A model generated the notes under the pieces. That model ran no database searches and was not told where the DNA came from. It was given only the letters and a program-made list of their open reading frames with translations. From Paraphaeosphaeria minitans (lineage: Eukaryota; Ascomycota; Dothideomycetes; Pleosporales; Didymosphaeriaceae), in the NCBI GenBank assembly GCA_015832175.1, contig WJXW01000007.1, positions 2,578,188-2,642,187 of the forward strand: DNA of 64,000 nucleotides, written 5' to 3'. Below, piece by piece: positions 31,877-43,948 of this stretch (positions are counted from its first letter, which is position 1; the number at the start of each line of letters is the position of its first letter). The translations under genes were made by a program, and so were the position numbers.

Positions 31877-33215
31877 ATGACGGATCCGACCGAAATTTAC
31901 GAGCTGGGAGTTTTGACCCTTTCTGTGGTTATTGCGCTCCTCTTCCTAGCATGGACAACTGTTGCCCTCCGCATGTGGGTACGTTTAGGCATCACCAAAT
32001 CTCCTGGATGGGACGATGCCACTATGCTCATGGCATTGGTAAGCCATCTCAGCAATATATGAGCATCTATCTTATGGTTCTCAGTGTCTGTTCACGTGCT
32101 ACTGCGCCTTCATATTGACGATCACTCTGAGGAGTAGAGCGCATCAACAATTCACTGAGATGGAATTGTTGCAAAGCCTCGTTGTAGGTATACTCCTCCA
32201 CTATACATGATAGCTGCTGATGATGGCGCAGTATGTCCAGTTGAGCGAAGTCTTTTACATTCTCACAACAACTTTCCTCAAGATCTCCCTGGGTCTTTTC
32301 TTCCTGCGGCTGCTCACCAAACCATGGCAAACGCGTCTTTTCCATGTGATCCTCGCCATCTCCGGCGTCTTCGGCATTCTCTATTTCTTCGTTGTCCTCT
32401 TTGTGTGTGGAAGCCCAACCAAGCTTGCCGACAGTTTCATCGGTGCTCGCGCAAAGCACTGTGCTCCGGTCTGGTTTGTTTTGGCCACAGGCTACATCTA
32501 CGGCTTTATCAACGTCATCGCCGACTGGATGTTCACGCTCATACCCATCGTCATCCTGATGGACAGCGCAATGGATCGCCGTTCAAAATTCTCCGTGGGC
32601 ATAGTCATGTCTTTCGCTGCGGTTGGCTCCATATCATCCATCATGCGCATGGTGTATTTGAAGGGTTTACTGTTTGAGAACAGTGTATCCAGTAAGTTTC
32701 TATCTCATGGCAGCTTCCAGAGCATCGAGACTGTACTGTGTATCCTACTGTGTTACGATGTGGTCTCGTTGCTTCTGGCGAAGTAGATGTACACGCACAA
32801 TGAGCAGACAACTTACCAGCAGCCAGCTACCTCGATCAAAGCCACAATCTGGGCGACTGCTGAACCCGGCACCGGTATCGTCGCAGCCTCGGCTGCCATT
32901 CTCCGTCCGCTCCTTCGCAAAATCTACACCGATGTGCGCGACAAATACGGAAGGTCGTCCAAGCAAGATCCTACCATGCCGTGTAAAACTACATCTGCAA
33001 GGACTGGGGACACTGAGAGCGTGTTAGCGCTGACATCCGTTGCGACGACGGAGACCCGCGATGCGAGGTTCTCGAAGGATTCGATGCGCTCCTTGGACTT
33101 GCACGAGCCTTGGGATAGTAGCATCGTCACTGAACAGGCTCGTGTTGGGGTTGGCAGAGCCGTTGTGATCACGGCAGGTCAAGAGGTGCGCACGGTACCG
33201 CTGAAGAAGAAGTGA
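31877..33215 (+). CDS. Rhodopsin-fold (PTH11-type) seven-helix membrane protein
   Basis: Exons are 31877..32038, 32085..32183, 32232..32691 and 32827..33215, with introns of 46, 48 and 135 nt; 369 residues. Seven hydrophobic helices follow the fungal rhodopsin-domain layout: LGVLTLSVVIALLFLAW, TCYCAFILTITL, VFYILTTTFLKISLGLFFLR, a helix with VILAISGVFGILYFFVVLF, YGFINVIADWMFTLIPIVIL, SVGIVMSFAAVGSISSIMR, and TIWATAEPGTGIVAASAAI before LRPLLRKIY. GWDDATMLMAL after helix 1 and SPGWDD are typical. The C-terminal 90 residues are a Ser/Thr-rich cytosolic tail. There is no N-terminal CFEM domain. Members are candidate receptors at the plasma membrane; the ligand is unknown. The last intron boundary was chosen by phase and motif resemblance. 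Confidence 0.82.
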
Positions 33216-33463
33216 ATGCATCCTCAAGAAAGGATTTTGCGGCTAATGGCTAAGGCATCCGAGAGTATGGATACAAGATAGATTTGTGTCGCCCAGGCGC
33301 GAGGAGAGATGCTGAGAACATGATACCCAATCGCTTCAGTACCGCCATGAACGCCCCTGCCATCTTGCAATGGTAACGCTATCGCTTTTGTTCCATGTAA
33401 GATAAAATGGAAGTCATCATTAACAGTTAGATATGAACTGAACACAATTCATTTCCATGTTTC

Positions 33464-35423
33464 TCAATTGGTTTGGGTGACGAGCTTCCACTCCTTACCG
33501 ACCCTCAAAGTGTCCGAGGCAGAGCTTGCGACCACTCTCTTCGCCGATGGTTGTCCAAGATCTGGCGGCAGGACATTTACAAGGCTTGCTCGGACCTCCG
33601 GGACGTCGTAGGGGATACCAAGCTGGAGTGTCGCCAGGTCGTTGTACCAGTAGCAGTATACGGATGGGTTTAACGCAGTCACTAAATTGTAACAGTTCAA
33701 AGACTGGTCAACGCTTCAGTCAAAGTCTCCAGAACCGGTAAAGTACAGCCTGTTTTTTTAGCTTTGGAAGCAGACAGTAGTTGGAAAATGGTACGTACGG
33801 CTGCTTAGCGTCCTTGTCACTGCACTCCCAAGTCTTCTCCTGCGTTATGACTTGGTGTATGGGTTGAGAGCGTATGTGCAATTGTAGTGCTGATCCTTCG
33901 GATATCCATCGTAATAAAGGGCGCAGGTGTACCTATGCACTGTCAATGGTATTCCAAACATTGGTTTTGTGGCGCATACGTAGTGTTTATGCCTTGGCCT
34001 GAGATGGCCTTGTTCTCGTAGAAAAAGAAGTCCTGGAAACCCGGACCAGTCAATCCAGCGGAAAACTTCTTCAGAGTTGCGTTGTCGGGATTTTCTGCAG
34101 AATATGGGTTGGTCTCAAAGGAAATTCCACGGTAGTAGAAGCTGGGATCGATGATACTGTCGAAGGTACAACCACCATGAACCGGAAGAGCCGTGATAAG
34201 TGAGAATGGAGGAAGATTTTGTTTCGCCGTCTGGTTTCCATCGATCAAGTGAGAAGATGCTGTATCAGTGCATGTGGTAACAATATCGTCTGCGATGCCT
34301 GTAATGCCTGGAGCCGAGGTACATTTGAGAGGTATGGCAGAGCTTCCAGACGCAACGATCACGGTCCTACGCAATATGTCAGAGGCTGTATGGCTATAAA
34401 GACCTGCTTTGTAAAGAGGGAAGGATGCCTACGGTTTGTCGTTTGTTTCTGGGTTCTCGAGACAGTACCATAGTTCCTCGACCTTCAAGTTGAAGTCAGG
34501 TGCCGCTCCGGACCACGAAACATCAAGTGTGATTTCGCTAAAGTTGCCGCCAGTGCATCGCAGGGCTGAGGGTAGGTTGTAATTGTTGTATGAGGGCTTG
34601 AAACTGCACTCGACTGTATGAGATATTGCATTATTGGTGATGTTGAGGCTGAGGTATTGGCCTTCAGATAGAAAGTTCTGGCCATTGAGGTCGAGACAAC
34701 TTTTATCTTGTTAGTACCACAGCTTGCATTGGCGTTTAGTGTAGTTCTTGTATTCGACTAGGGAATGAGGGTTAGCGAATTTCAAAGGCATTTAGATAAA
34801 CTCTTGGAACACTGCGCTTACCTCCGGTGATCTCCCACTGATCTTTTCCGACTTTGGCGCAGGTCGGCGCATCATAGCCGGCTGGTGGAAGTGGCTGTGC
34901 TGGTGTGAGAGGGACTGGAAGAGCAAGGCTGCCTTGTGCGAGGTATGTTATCGGAGAAACACTGTCGTCACCATCACATGAGGTAATTTTAGTGCTCCCT
35001 GATGCTGTAAAGATGGTTCTGCGGGATTGTTAACTTGGCCTTCGAAGAAGACGGCTACAGTCATACATATCGCCCTAATCACTGCAATACCTACCAGACC
35101 TCGGTAACACTGATGACGTTATTTCCATCGGCTGCCTCTTTCCACGTGACCGTTTTCCCAGAACTCCCGGCGGAGCCATCGCATTTTTCTTTACGTGGGG
35201 AGCACGTTATGACGGAACAGCAGCTACTGGAAGCAGAATCTCTGTTGTCTACTTAAAAAGTAGCAACTCCTCCCTTGATCACGTAATCACTGATTGTCCA
35301 CGAGGAGATGCTGAAAGATTTATCGGTACAGCGTTCCGACGACCATGTCTGCGTAAAAGGAATATCAATGGCGGCAGCGCTGAACGTCAACAGTAATTGG
35401 AATACCAAAGAAAGGCCTATCAT
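33464..35423 (-). pseudogene. Decayed gene for a secreted Cys-rich protein
   Basis: Six exon-like blocks are recognisable: 35423..35095, 35018..34822, 34757..34433, 34366..33980, 33932..33799, 33749..33464, with introns of 47-76 nt and intact GT/AG ends. The first begins with a signal peptide (MIGLSLVFQLLLTFSAAA) and the blocks hold many Cys and N-glycosylation sites (NITN, NCT), for example NLKVEELWYCLENPETND and SLNCYNLVTALNPSVYCYWY. Reading is broken by TAA at 35253-35255, TAA at 34711-34713, TGA at 33716-33718, and a one-base loss near 33846-33855; a TGA also forms across the first splice. Both TAA codons sit where CAA would continue the frame. The family is not recognised. The 3' end still has a clean stop at 33464-33466. 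Sequencing error is unlikely given four separate lesions. Confidence 0.72.
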
Positions 35424-38349
35424 AACGGTATTGCGAAGCTTGTAAAGCTTAATGATTGTCGCCAAAGTGTCAAGTAAGGACGGTCATCTTGTACTATATG
35501 TACCGCGACGTCTCTCTCAAAGAGGCTCAATTATATAAAATGACTTGATCCACAACTACAGGAACAAACTGTCGCATAATTGTGCGTTTAGCCTGGAAAT
35601 TCCGATGCAATCCTTTACAAAGACAACTGTGGAGAAGCCCAACGGGCGTACAACCATTGTCGATGTTTTTGCAATCTCCTTGCCTTCTGAAAACGGCAGC
35701 AGCCAGGAATATGCGGCTACGGGGATCAATGTCCCACTGAAGAATTCACCAGGCGAGTAGGTGTAGAGTGCATCGCTGAAAGTGACTGGAAATTGGCGAA
35801 TGGGAACCCTGGTTCATTCAGTTTATCCGAACAGCGCCCAATTGGCCCCCAAAATTAGCGGCCATCGCACTGAATTTTGTAGACAGGTAGGTATGAGAGC
35901 ATGCGTGGGCTAGTTGCTCCAGAACGTGTTCTGAAGCAAGCCTACTCAAAAACCCGAGCCATCCACCGACCTTCCAGGAGCCCGTAGCTACTCATGGTGA
36001 TTATTTTGACAAGAAAGCACACCGTGCAAGGAGAGTTTTAATGCAACGGCCGTTGCCATCAGACACAGACGGCTAGTTGTGAGTCTTCAGGATGCCTTGT
36101 CGCTTTGGGCGCTCAAATTAGCATATCCATCTTGGTTCAAGCTCCTATCGTGGGTACAGAGGAAGAAACCCATAGATGTTGTAGGGCCCGGGTGATCGCC
36201 TAAAGCAGTGCAACGGCGGTACCTAGTCTGAATTGGCGAAAGTACGCACGATTGTTTCAGCCCCTGCTCAATGACAAGCGGTGCGGTACAACGATGCAAC
36301 CCGTCTTACGGAAATGAATGGATTCGAACAGCAAAGAGGGTACTCACGCGCACCTAAAAGGCTCCCTAAGGGTGGCTCGGAGACACGAACGGCGGTATTT
36401 ACCTTATTAACAAGGTATATATACGGGATTTTTCCAAGTCATACGCTAAGGCCGGTAGCTGCTGCCTAAGGATATTTATGCCTTAGCAATTACTATAGGC
36501 AGGGAATTTTCTCTATTGAAGGTACTTAACAAGGCGCTCTAAGGAGTGCTAAGAAATACACCTGTATTACTGTATGGTACAGGGATTCCATATACACTGT
36601 TCCATTCGCCAAAGCACGATATTGAACCATCTCTAGGACTACCGATACCACGGCGTAGTACGATGTGATCCGCCAGTTAGGAATGCTGACCGTGGGAAGA
36701 CTCAACGACCGAGCTTTTTCAAGACCTCTACCTCAATGGCAATTGCCTAATTGTCTTTCGCTCACGATCGCCGTTCCCCGCCTCGTATTGCATGCTTCTA
36801 ATAATGGATATCTTGATGGTTGGGGACTTCAAAAGCCGATTACCGGTATGATCTCCACCAGGGCGCGGAAGGACGATAATCGGATCGCCATGGTAATTGG
36901 TGGAGTCGTGTCACGCGAGAATGCGGCGCGGTCAATGTGACACAAGTCGATCGTGCCGGATACCTTTGGATCTAAGTGCGCGTGAAGAAGTGATAGCACA
37001 ACTGCGTGCACGGTACCGTGGGAACTTTATCAATACAGCTCTTATGGATTGGGGGTCGTACAGTGGTAGGAAGCGGCAACCCTGTCCATGTTACGGGCGA
37101 CCAAGACTGCATGTCTCAAACAAGCACGAGACACAGCTGCAATTGAAGTCATGTTTTGGTTCTTTTCCCAGAAAGGCACGCTACCCATATTTGAGTCTGG
37201 GGTAGCCTTGGGGACAAAACAGGACATTGTATCCGCATGAACGAGGCTTCCACGTACGTGGCAGCAGCCCTTTCTAGGAGGTGGAATTCGGGCCTGAGCC
37301 TTCTAGAAGGTATGACTTGAAACTCTTGATGTCAGTGACAGCAGTAGTCAGCAATGCGAACGTTCCAGCAGCCTGGTACGGGATTGTTGGCGAGGAGGAA
37401 ACTGCATGAACTTGTCAATCAGGACCGAACGATCTCTCTCGGTACTGAAACAGACCCATAGTACGCTCTTCCCCACACCGATCTGGTTGATATCGTGGGC
37501 GATTCGCATAGTTCCCGCTTGGAGTAGGTGAAGGAGCCAAGAGGCGTATCGTGATGGTGGATGTATGGAGCGAAATTGCAGCAGCATTAGATTCTAGCAG
37601 CAATCGCATTAATGCAGGCGTCAGAAAGCCGGTAGGCCAGCCAACTGGTGCTCGTGGTGCTGTCGGAGGTGTTCGAGCTGGGGTTCCCGGTACGAAACTC
37701 GATCCGCCTCATCGCACATCAGCCGATGAGAGCACCGGCCATACCGCGCTACCTACCTACCTACCTACCTACCTAAATTCTGTTCGATGCCTCGTTACGA
37801 ACATGCCCCAACTTCAACTCCTTCCCTAGATCTCCCCAGCGCTTCAATGGGCCATCCCTTTTCGGCTGCATATCTGCGCCCATTATTGGGATGGCAGCGT
37901 AGCAGCTTGTGGCCCCGTGGCGTACCTATTTGTGACACCTCCTAGCCGTGCGCGCGCCCGTTCACGCGCTCAGCGCCCTCCCTGATCTCGTGCCTGGCGT
38001 AATTGGATCTGGATATGTGACACAAGGTACGCATCTGCTCGGCACCAGCCGAATGCTCCCTTGCCGCCCGCCATGCTGCTATTACTTGTCTCCTTTGCCT
38101 TCTTTACCATCCTGATCCTCCCTCTATGCACACCTTCAGACACCCAGCCCTATCAGCTTCTCACATCGAGCCGCTCTTGTGACAAGCATCTCCCCCCCCA
38201 CGTACATTCATGTGACGAACCCGTTCACTATCTCGGTATTTCCCGTCTTGATGTTTTTGTCGGGGGTTTTTTCTCGACTTTATGAACTTTGATCCTGCAT
38301 GTCGAGACCTTAAAACTATCTTCCTCGATCGCGGCTAAGGCACCTCAGC
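35424..38349. other. 2.9-kb gene-free region with an AT-rich relic
   Basis: No open frame here has coding character. The part at about 36380-36660 is rich in TA steps and contains inverted CTAAGG/CCTTAG arms, as expected for a decayed transposable element. A (CTAC)n tract lies at 37749-37775. The right end holds the promoter of the GPCR-RGS gene. Confidence 0.5.
37749..37775. repeat. (ACCT)n tetranucleotide repeat
   Basis: About six and a half uninterrupted ACCT units. Confidence 0.85.
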
Positions 38350-40364
38350 ATGCTCAGTATGTCTCCAATCCGAACACGTTCACTCGATGGAGGCGCTCCC
38401 AACTTTGACGCCGCTGGCATCATCTACATGGTCGCAGCCATACTCTACACCATTGTTCTTGGTGTGGAGCTCTTTCTACTATATCGCCAACGCTCAGCAG
38501 TTTGTGTCCGAATTCGGGGCCTCGATGTTGTGTTTACCTCGGTGTCGATGCTCCACGTCTACTTGGTTTTAGTCCTACTCGTCTATCCACTGAACGGACA
38601 CTGGCCTTGCTCAGCTGAATTTTGGGTCATGTCCATCTTCCTCCCGTTAGGGATGGCAGTTTTCCAAGGTAGGCATCCGCTTCACTATGAATTGACATAT
38701 CTGACCACCTACAGCTTGCAATGCTAGAATTCTCACGGCCTACGAGAGCCAGCGCCGGATGAAGAAAGACTTGTTGGCTGGTGCGCGCAAGAAGAGACTC
38801 ACTTGGACACCAAATGGTCTCTTGGAAGCCTGGCTGAACCTTGACGCTGCAGCAAAGGTGTACGTAGGCACCGTCATCGGACTCGTCATCTCGGTATAGC
38901 CCTCCCTCCCAGTGCGGTCACAAGTCGAGGCCTGGATATACAATACATATCTGGACTTACGACTGTAACTCCAATGTGTGCCAGCTGCTAATTGCAACAG
39001 CTACTTCCAGCAATAGGACTCTTCTTTGGCTCTAGGCGCTTTCATCCCTCGTATGGTTCCTTCGGTCCCACGGTAGGCCCGCGAGAGTGCCGCCAAGGAG
39101 CTGAGTGGTAAGATCTCTTTGTGGAACACTGGCCATTCCGGATCTAGCTGAAAAATACAGGGTCCCGTCTATTCTTGTCCAACTGTTCTGGACGGCGGTT
39201 GTCGGACCTTGGATTCTCTGGAAGATACGCAATGTGCAAGATGTTCACTCCTGGGCGTGGCAGACAAGGTTCGCGATCTTCGCGGGGTACGTGGTTGCTC
39301 AATTCCTGTATCTGCATCAGCTGACAGTACACGAAGTTTACCCGGCACCCCTCTGTGGATTGCCTTCACCCAAGGAGATCTTCCCGGAATGCGGGCCATC
39401 AATAAGTTCTTCCCTGCAGCAGGCTGGTAAGTCTCACCTTGCATCGGTTGGACCCGGTCCCGAAGCATACATGCATTCGCGGAAATTGTTGCATAAGTGG
39501 CGATCGGGAAAAGCAATTACTACACGAGAGAATAGCGAATACTATCTTGTTTCGTTCTGGGGCCGGGCGGCTATACAGTCGAGCGCATTGCTAATAATGT
39601 CCGATAGGTTTCTGCCTTCCTTAGTCGTATGTCAGCAAGTCCTTATCCTCATACCTCTGCGCGATGCCGCCAAGAATAGAACAAAACAGCGACGATCGCT
39701 CTCTATCTCGACTGACACAGATTCGCTCACATCCACTCCTTCAAACATCTCCGAAAAGTCACCAGCTTCATTGCTGAGCAAGGAGCTGAAGCCCAAGGCT
39801 AGCATGCAAGCGCTCGAGGCCAGCATCGAGCACAACATTGAGTCGCTGATTGAATGGACCGCGTCGCGCGAATTTACCGCCGAAAACACCATCTTCCTTC
39901 GCGAAGTACGGAACTTCAAAAAGAAATGGTCCGCTCTACGGACCGTCACAACCGTTCAAAGACGTCAGATGCATACGGAAGCGTCGCTCATCTTCTTCAC
40001 CCTCGTCGACCCGTTCACAGCAGAAACACCGATCAATATCGAATATAAGGTCTTCAAGAAACTGCAGGAGCAGTTTGAGGGTATGGAATACGATCCGTAC
40101 ATGCCCACAAATCGCAGCGCAAGCCCCGTTGGAGACAACGTCGTATGTCCATGGGAAAACACACTAGATCGTCCGGCCAGTTTGGATTCCAACGTCAGCG
40201 GCGCGAGTGAGTCGAGTACTTCGAGCACAAGGAGCCTTGTTCCCAGTCAGTTCACCGGGGAAGTCTTCGACGCTGCATTCGAGAGCATCAAGTACCTTGT
40301 CTTCACCAACACGTGGCCGCGGTACGTGGACGCGGAGATGTCGAGCAACTCACGCTCATCATAG
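38350..40364 (+). CDS. GPCR-RGS hybrid receptor (GprK type)
   Basis: Exons are 38350..38668, 38715..38893, 39001..39107, 39161..39286, 39337..39426 and 39608..40364; introns of 46, 107, 53, 50 and 181 nt; 525 residues. The first half has about seven hydrophobic segments (IIYMVAAILYTIVLGVELFL, SMLHVYLVLVLLVY, VYVGTVIGLVIS, LVQLFWTAVVGPWILW, LVVCQQVLILIPL). The C-terminal part is an RGS domain: IEHNIESLIEWTASREF, FLREVRNFKKKW, ASLIFFTLVDPFTAETPINI and, near the end, SIKYLVFTNTWPRYVDAE. RGS domains accelerate GTP hydrolysis by G-alpha, so this is a receptor that could tune its own G-protein signalling, as known for GprK in aspergilli. The 181-nt last intron could hide a further exon, since one frame through it is open. 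Confidence 0.82.
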
Positions 40365-42731
40365 ATGGACAAGCGGAGCGCATATGGTGTATCATATCTG
40401 CAATTCGGCACAACGCATTCTTTATTACACCTTTCACCGAGCTTTCAGGCTGGCCGTGGCTCGGTGATCAGCTAATACGATACAATCCATTGTCCGCTGG
40501 TTGCGCCGGCTCTGTATCACATGTATATTCTACTTCTCACACCCATTAGACATGAGCTGGACCGTTTGAAGAACGAAAGTCACTAACTCGTGCTCAGGCT
40601 CGCCATCGTTAGCACTCTTTTCTCTCCTTTCTTTGTCTCTGTGCTTTGGCATTTCACGGTGCTTGCTCCAGGGTAGATAGACCAGGAATACCCCGAATAA
40701 TGGCGTCTTGTTGTTTCACCGCTCACTCTGCTCACGCCTCAACACTCCGTGATCTTAACATATCGGATTCCCAATGGTTCATTGCAGGTGGATCCATACC
40801 ATGTAGTTTGTTGGCTTTTCAACTGGGAAATATACTGCAGCAATGATTCTAGCGATTCCAGCTCTTAATCGCCTGGTTTTCGAAGCTCGGGCTAAGCAAG
40901 TGATGTCCCTGCACTGTCGCATAAGGCAGCGGCATGAGAGATGCGTCCGAAATAATACCTTCTGGTATTAACAATGCCTTCAAGTTTCACAACAGGCATC
41001 CGTTCTCCTCCCGCAACCTTCAGCCCTGGTGACAGGAACCACGTCCTGTCGTCAAACTCTATCATGCTCCACGAACTCCGCTCTATGGCTTTCTCATGTT
41101 TTGACGTTATCGCATTCTCCCGTCTCCACCCAAACAAAGGATCTGCCGTCCCGCGCATGACTATGCATTCGTGGTGCGGCCGAACCGCTTCTTGCCGCAG
41201 GTGGAGTGTCAGAACGGCGGTTCGCTTCAGTAGCGGAGTAAAGTCTCGTGGACCGTTATACTGGAGGGGAGGTGGATGTGCGATGGGAAACATTCATGGA
41301 TGGGATGTTGTGGGGTCGATTTAGTGGGACTTGTTCCGTTGGCTTGTGGAGGTGCGTCATAGTTCGTTCGTTCGACAACTGTTGACAACGATACGAGCAT
41401 ACCGATGAACATATACACACTCTTACGAATGCGGTCTCCATCATGTCCTTAAATCGAACGTACAGATATCCAATTTCTCATTCTGCTGTGCATCGTGGAT
41501 GCAGCTCACCCGGGCATTGTCAGGTAGGTACCGTGTCGCTTAAGGCCATATATCGCGGAACCCAGGGAATAGTGATGTTTGAGAGGAGAAGCCAGACCGA
41601 TTTGGTCGTCCCAAGTAGATGAAACTGTTGAGATGTCGAACGCAGATGGACTTTCCCGCTTTAGGTGATTCCGGAAGGCGACGAAGATGACCTGATGCAG
41701 AAAGAGCTTGACTGCGATGGGTCAAGAAACGTAAGAATTTGCCACCGGACTTTGAACATCATCCTTTCTTACAGACATATCTCCCATTATTATGCATCAG
41801 CTGTGGGTTTTCTGGAACCGAATGGCAGTTCTACGGACCGGGGCTCTGAATGCCTTGCGTTTCCCATGAGGGGTTTGAGGGGCATGCGGGTGCTACTAAC
41901 CCCAAATGATCGCACAATTGCCCAGTATTAATAGCCTGAGCTTGCTTATGTGAAAGCAGATGGACATTTAGACAGGTTACTCGGTTTCGCAAGTACTTTG
42001 AGATTGTTCGAGTTCTTTTGGCACAAAAGACAGCATATATTCGATTTAAAACCGGGTACCTATTCATAGAGGGGAAGAATCAATTTGAATCCGCTCCCGC
42101 TCCCTGAAGGCTTACGTCAAATGCCCTTCGAACGTCATTGCGGCCATCGCGATTTACATTCTTCTTGGTCTGTACGCCGTTGATGTGCAGATATCCACCA
42201 GGTTGCATCGTCGCTCCTTCTCCGATTCCTTCGTTTCGTTGTTGCTGATTCTTTGTTCAATTCTTAGAACGTATCTCCACCATACTTTTGAGCCTGTCGA
42301 ATGCTTTTCGACTACCAAATGTACATCACCCTCGTGCATTCTTCGCGCCTCACAATTCTCTGGCTACGATAAGTACCTCACGCGCATACACTCGGGCAGT
42401 GAGCGCTATAGGCCTGATAAAGACGTGTGTTCATTGTGCAAAAATCTCACTGCCTGTTAAGGCTTGGCCATTTCAATTCTTTCACTTCGTCTGCCTGCAC
42501 TATATATCGCCTTTACAATCGAGCCCGAGCGCAGTACCGTTGACTATACTTTCACCCGCGAGAAGCTGCACCATGCCACCGGTATAAAGTTCCCCATAGC
42601 AGCAACTCACAGCTACCAACACGCCTGAATTCAACACCTTTCCCAAGAATAACTGGGACCACGAGCTTCTCCGCACCCGGCCAAGTTTTTCAATCTTTCC
42701 AGACCGACAAGTCACGCACGGCGATTTCGAA
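40365..42731. other. 2.4-kb gene-free region
   Basis: A 133-codon minus-strand frame at 40892-41293 has a fairly protein-like composition but no known motif, splice partner or signal. The rest shows nothing. The right end holds the promoter of the proline-rich gene. Confidence 0.45.
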
Positions 42732-43948
42732 ATGGCTAAAACCCGCACAACTCGTCGTAGCACGAAGAAGAGCGATGCCTCCCCGGAGAAGGACTCTCCC
42801 GCCAGCAGTGCGAATCAAGACCCGCGTCCGTCCAGCGCAGGTCCGTCTTCGAGCTACCGCATGTCGGCCCTCAGCCTCGCCCACGCGGTCGAAGTCTTCG
42901 AGGCGCCTGCATCAGCCGAACGCGAAGTCTCGCAACATAGTGTAGAGCCACCTCCGCCCAACCGCATCACTGAGCGCCCGACCTCTGTCCCTTCGCCGCC
43001 TCACCTAGAGCCATCCCGTTCCACTCGAATGATTGAGCCACCCGCGTCGCCGCCTCCCCCACAGCCACAGCCACACCCGCACCCATCCCGTGATGGCAGC
43101 GCCGCCAACGCCTCACTTACCCCCACTCCCCCCTCGCCGCCTCTTCAAACGAAGCCCTCCCCATCCATCCACGTCACCGAGCATGACGATCCCCCTTCGA
43201 AGCAGCCCCGTCCCACCCGCGCCACCGCGACTCCCGACGCGCAAGCACACCCCCCGCAGCCTGCGGCAAAGCGAACCACCCTCGTGCAGAAGGACAGCAT
43301 CATCGCCTTGGTGTACGCTCTCAAGCAGGAAACCTACCATCTATTCGAAGCGAAGAAGGCCGAGATGAGAGCCCTAGCGGCGTCGAAGAAGAACCTCCAA
43401 GCCCTCGTAGCATCGAAGAAGAAGCTCCAATGTGAATCCCTACCACCACCCTCCACCCCTTCAGAAACCACCACGCCACCACTGCCCACCTGCGAACCTG
43501 GAATCCACGGAAACACGGCCAAGTCGGGTCTAGACGACGAGGGACACCCCATCCACCACCCAACAAACCAGGCACATCCAAACACCCACCTCCCCCTCCC
43601 CCTCCCCCATCACAACCGCATCAAAAACCCCACCATCCCCCCAACACCCCTTCATCGCCCAACCTCCAAGCCGACGCCAACGGGGAATCCAGCACCTCAA
43701 CGCCAACACCAACCTCACCAACCTTCCACGTAGACACCGCCGCATCTAGCCAGTCGTCGTCGTCGTCGTCGTCGCCGGGGAGCAGCGTCGCGCAGACGGA
43801 TCGGAATGACGAGGAGGAGGAGGAGGAGGAGGAGGAGGATGACACAGGGCCGTGGAGGTACACGGTGCGGTGTCCGCGCATCTCGACGCATGGGAATGGG
43901 GCGGTTGGGGTGTTGGGTGCGAGTGTGATGTTTGCTTTGTTTGATTGA
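42732..43948 (+). CDS. Proline-rich disordered protein with short coiled coil
   Basis: The ATG at 42732 opens 333 codons. A better model joins 42732..43431 to 43572..43948 over a 140-nt intron (GTGAAT..CCAG) in phase 1, giving 358 residues, because the new frame stays open through a proline run, a seven-Ser tract and an eight-Glu tract, and ends with WRYTVRCPRIST. Residues 1-190 are Pro/Ser/Thr-rich and disordered; about 195-232 is a Lys/Ala-rich helix (SIIALVYALKQETYHLFEAK, then AASKKNLQALVASKKK). The donor is weak, so the single-exon form remains possible. Function unknown. Confidence 0.5.

Noticed and set aside
35545..35760. 71-codon plus-strand open frame beside the pseudogene
   Set aside because: No motif, signal or splice support.
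40892..41293. 133-codon minus-strand open frame
   Set aside because: Composition is fairly protein-like, but there is no known motif, no splice partner and a competing open frame on the other strand. A transcript would be needed.
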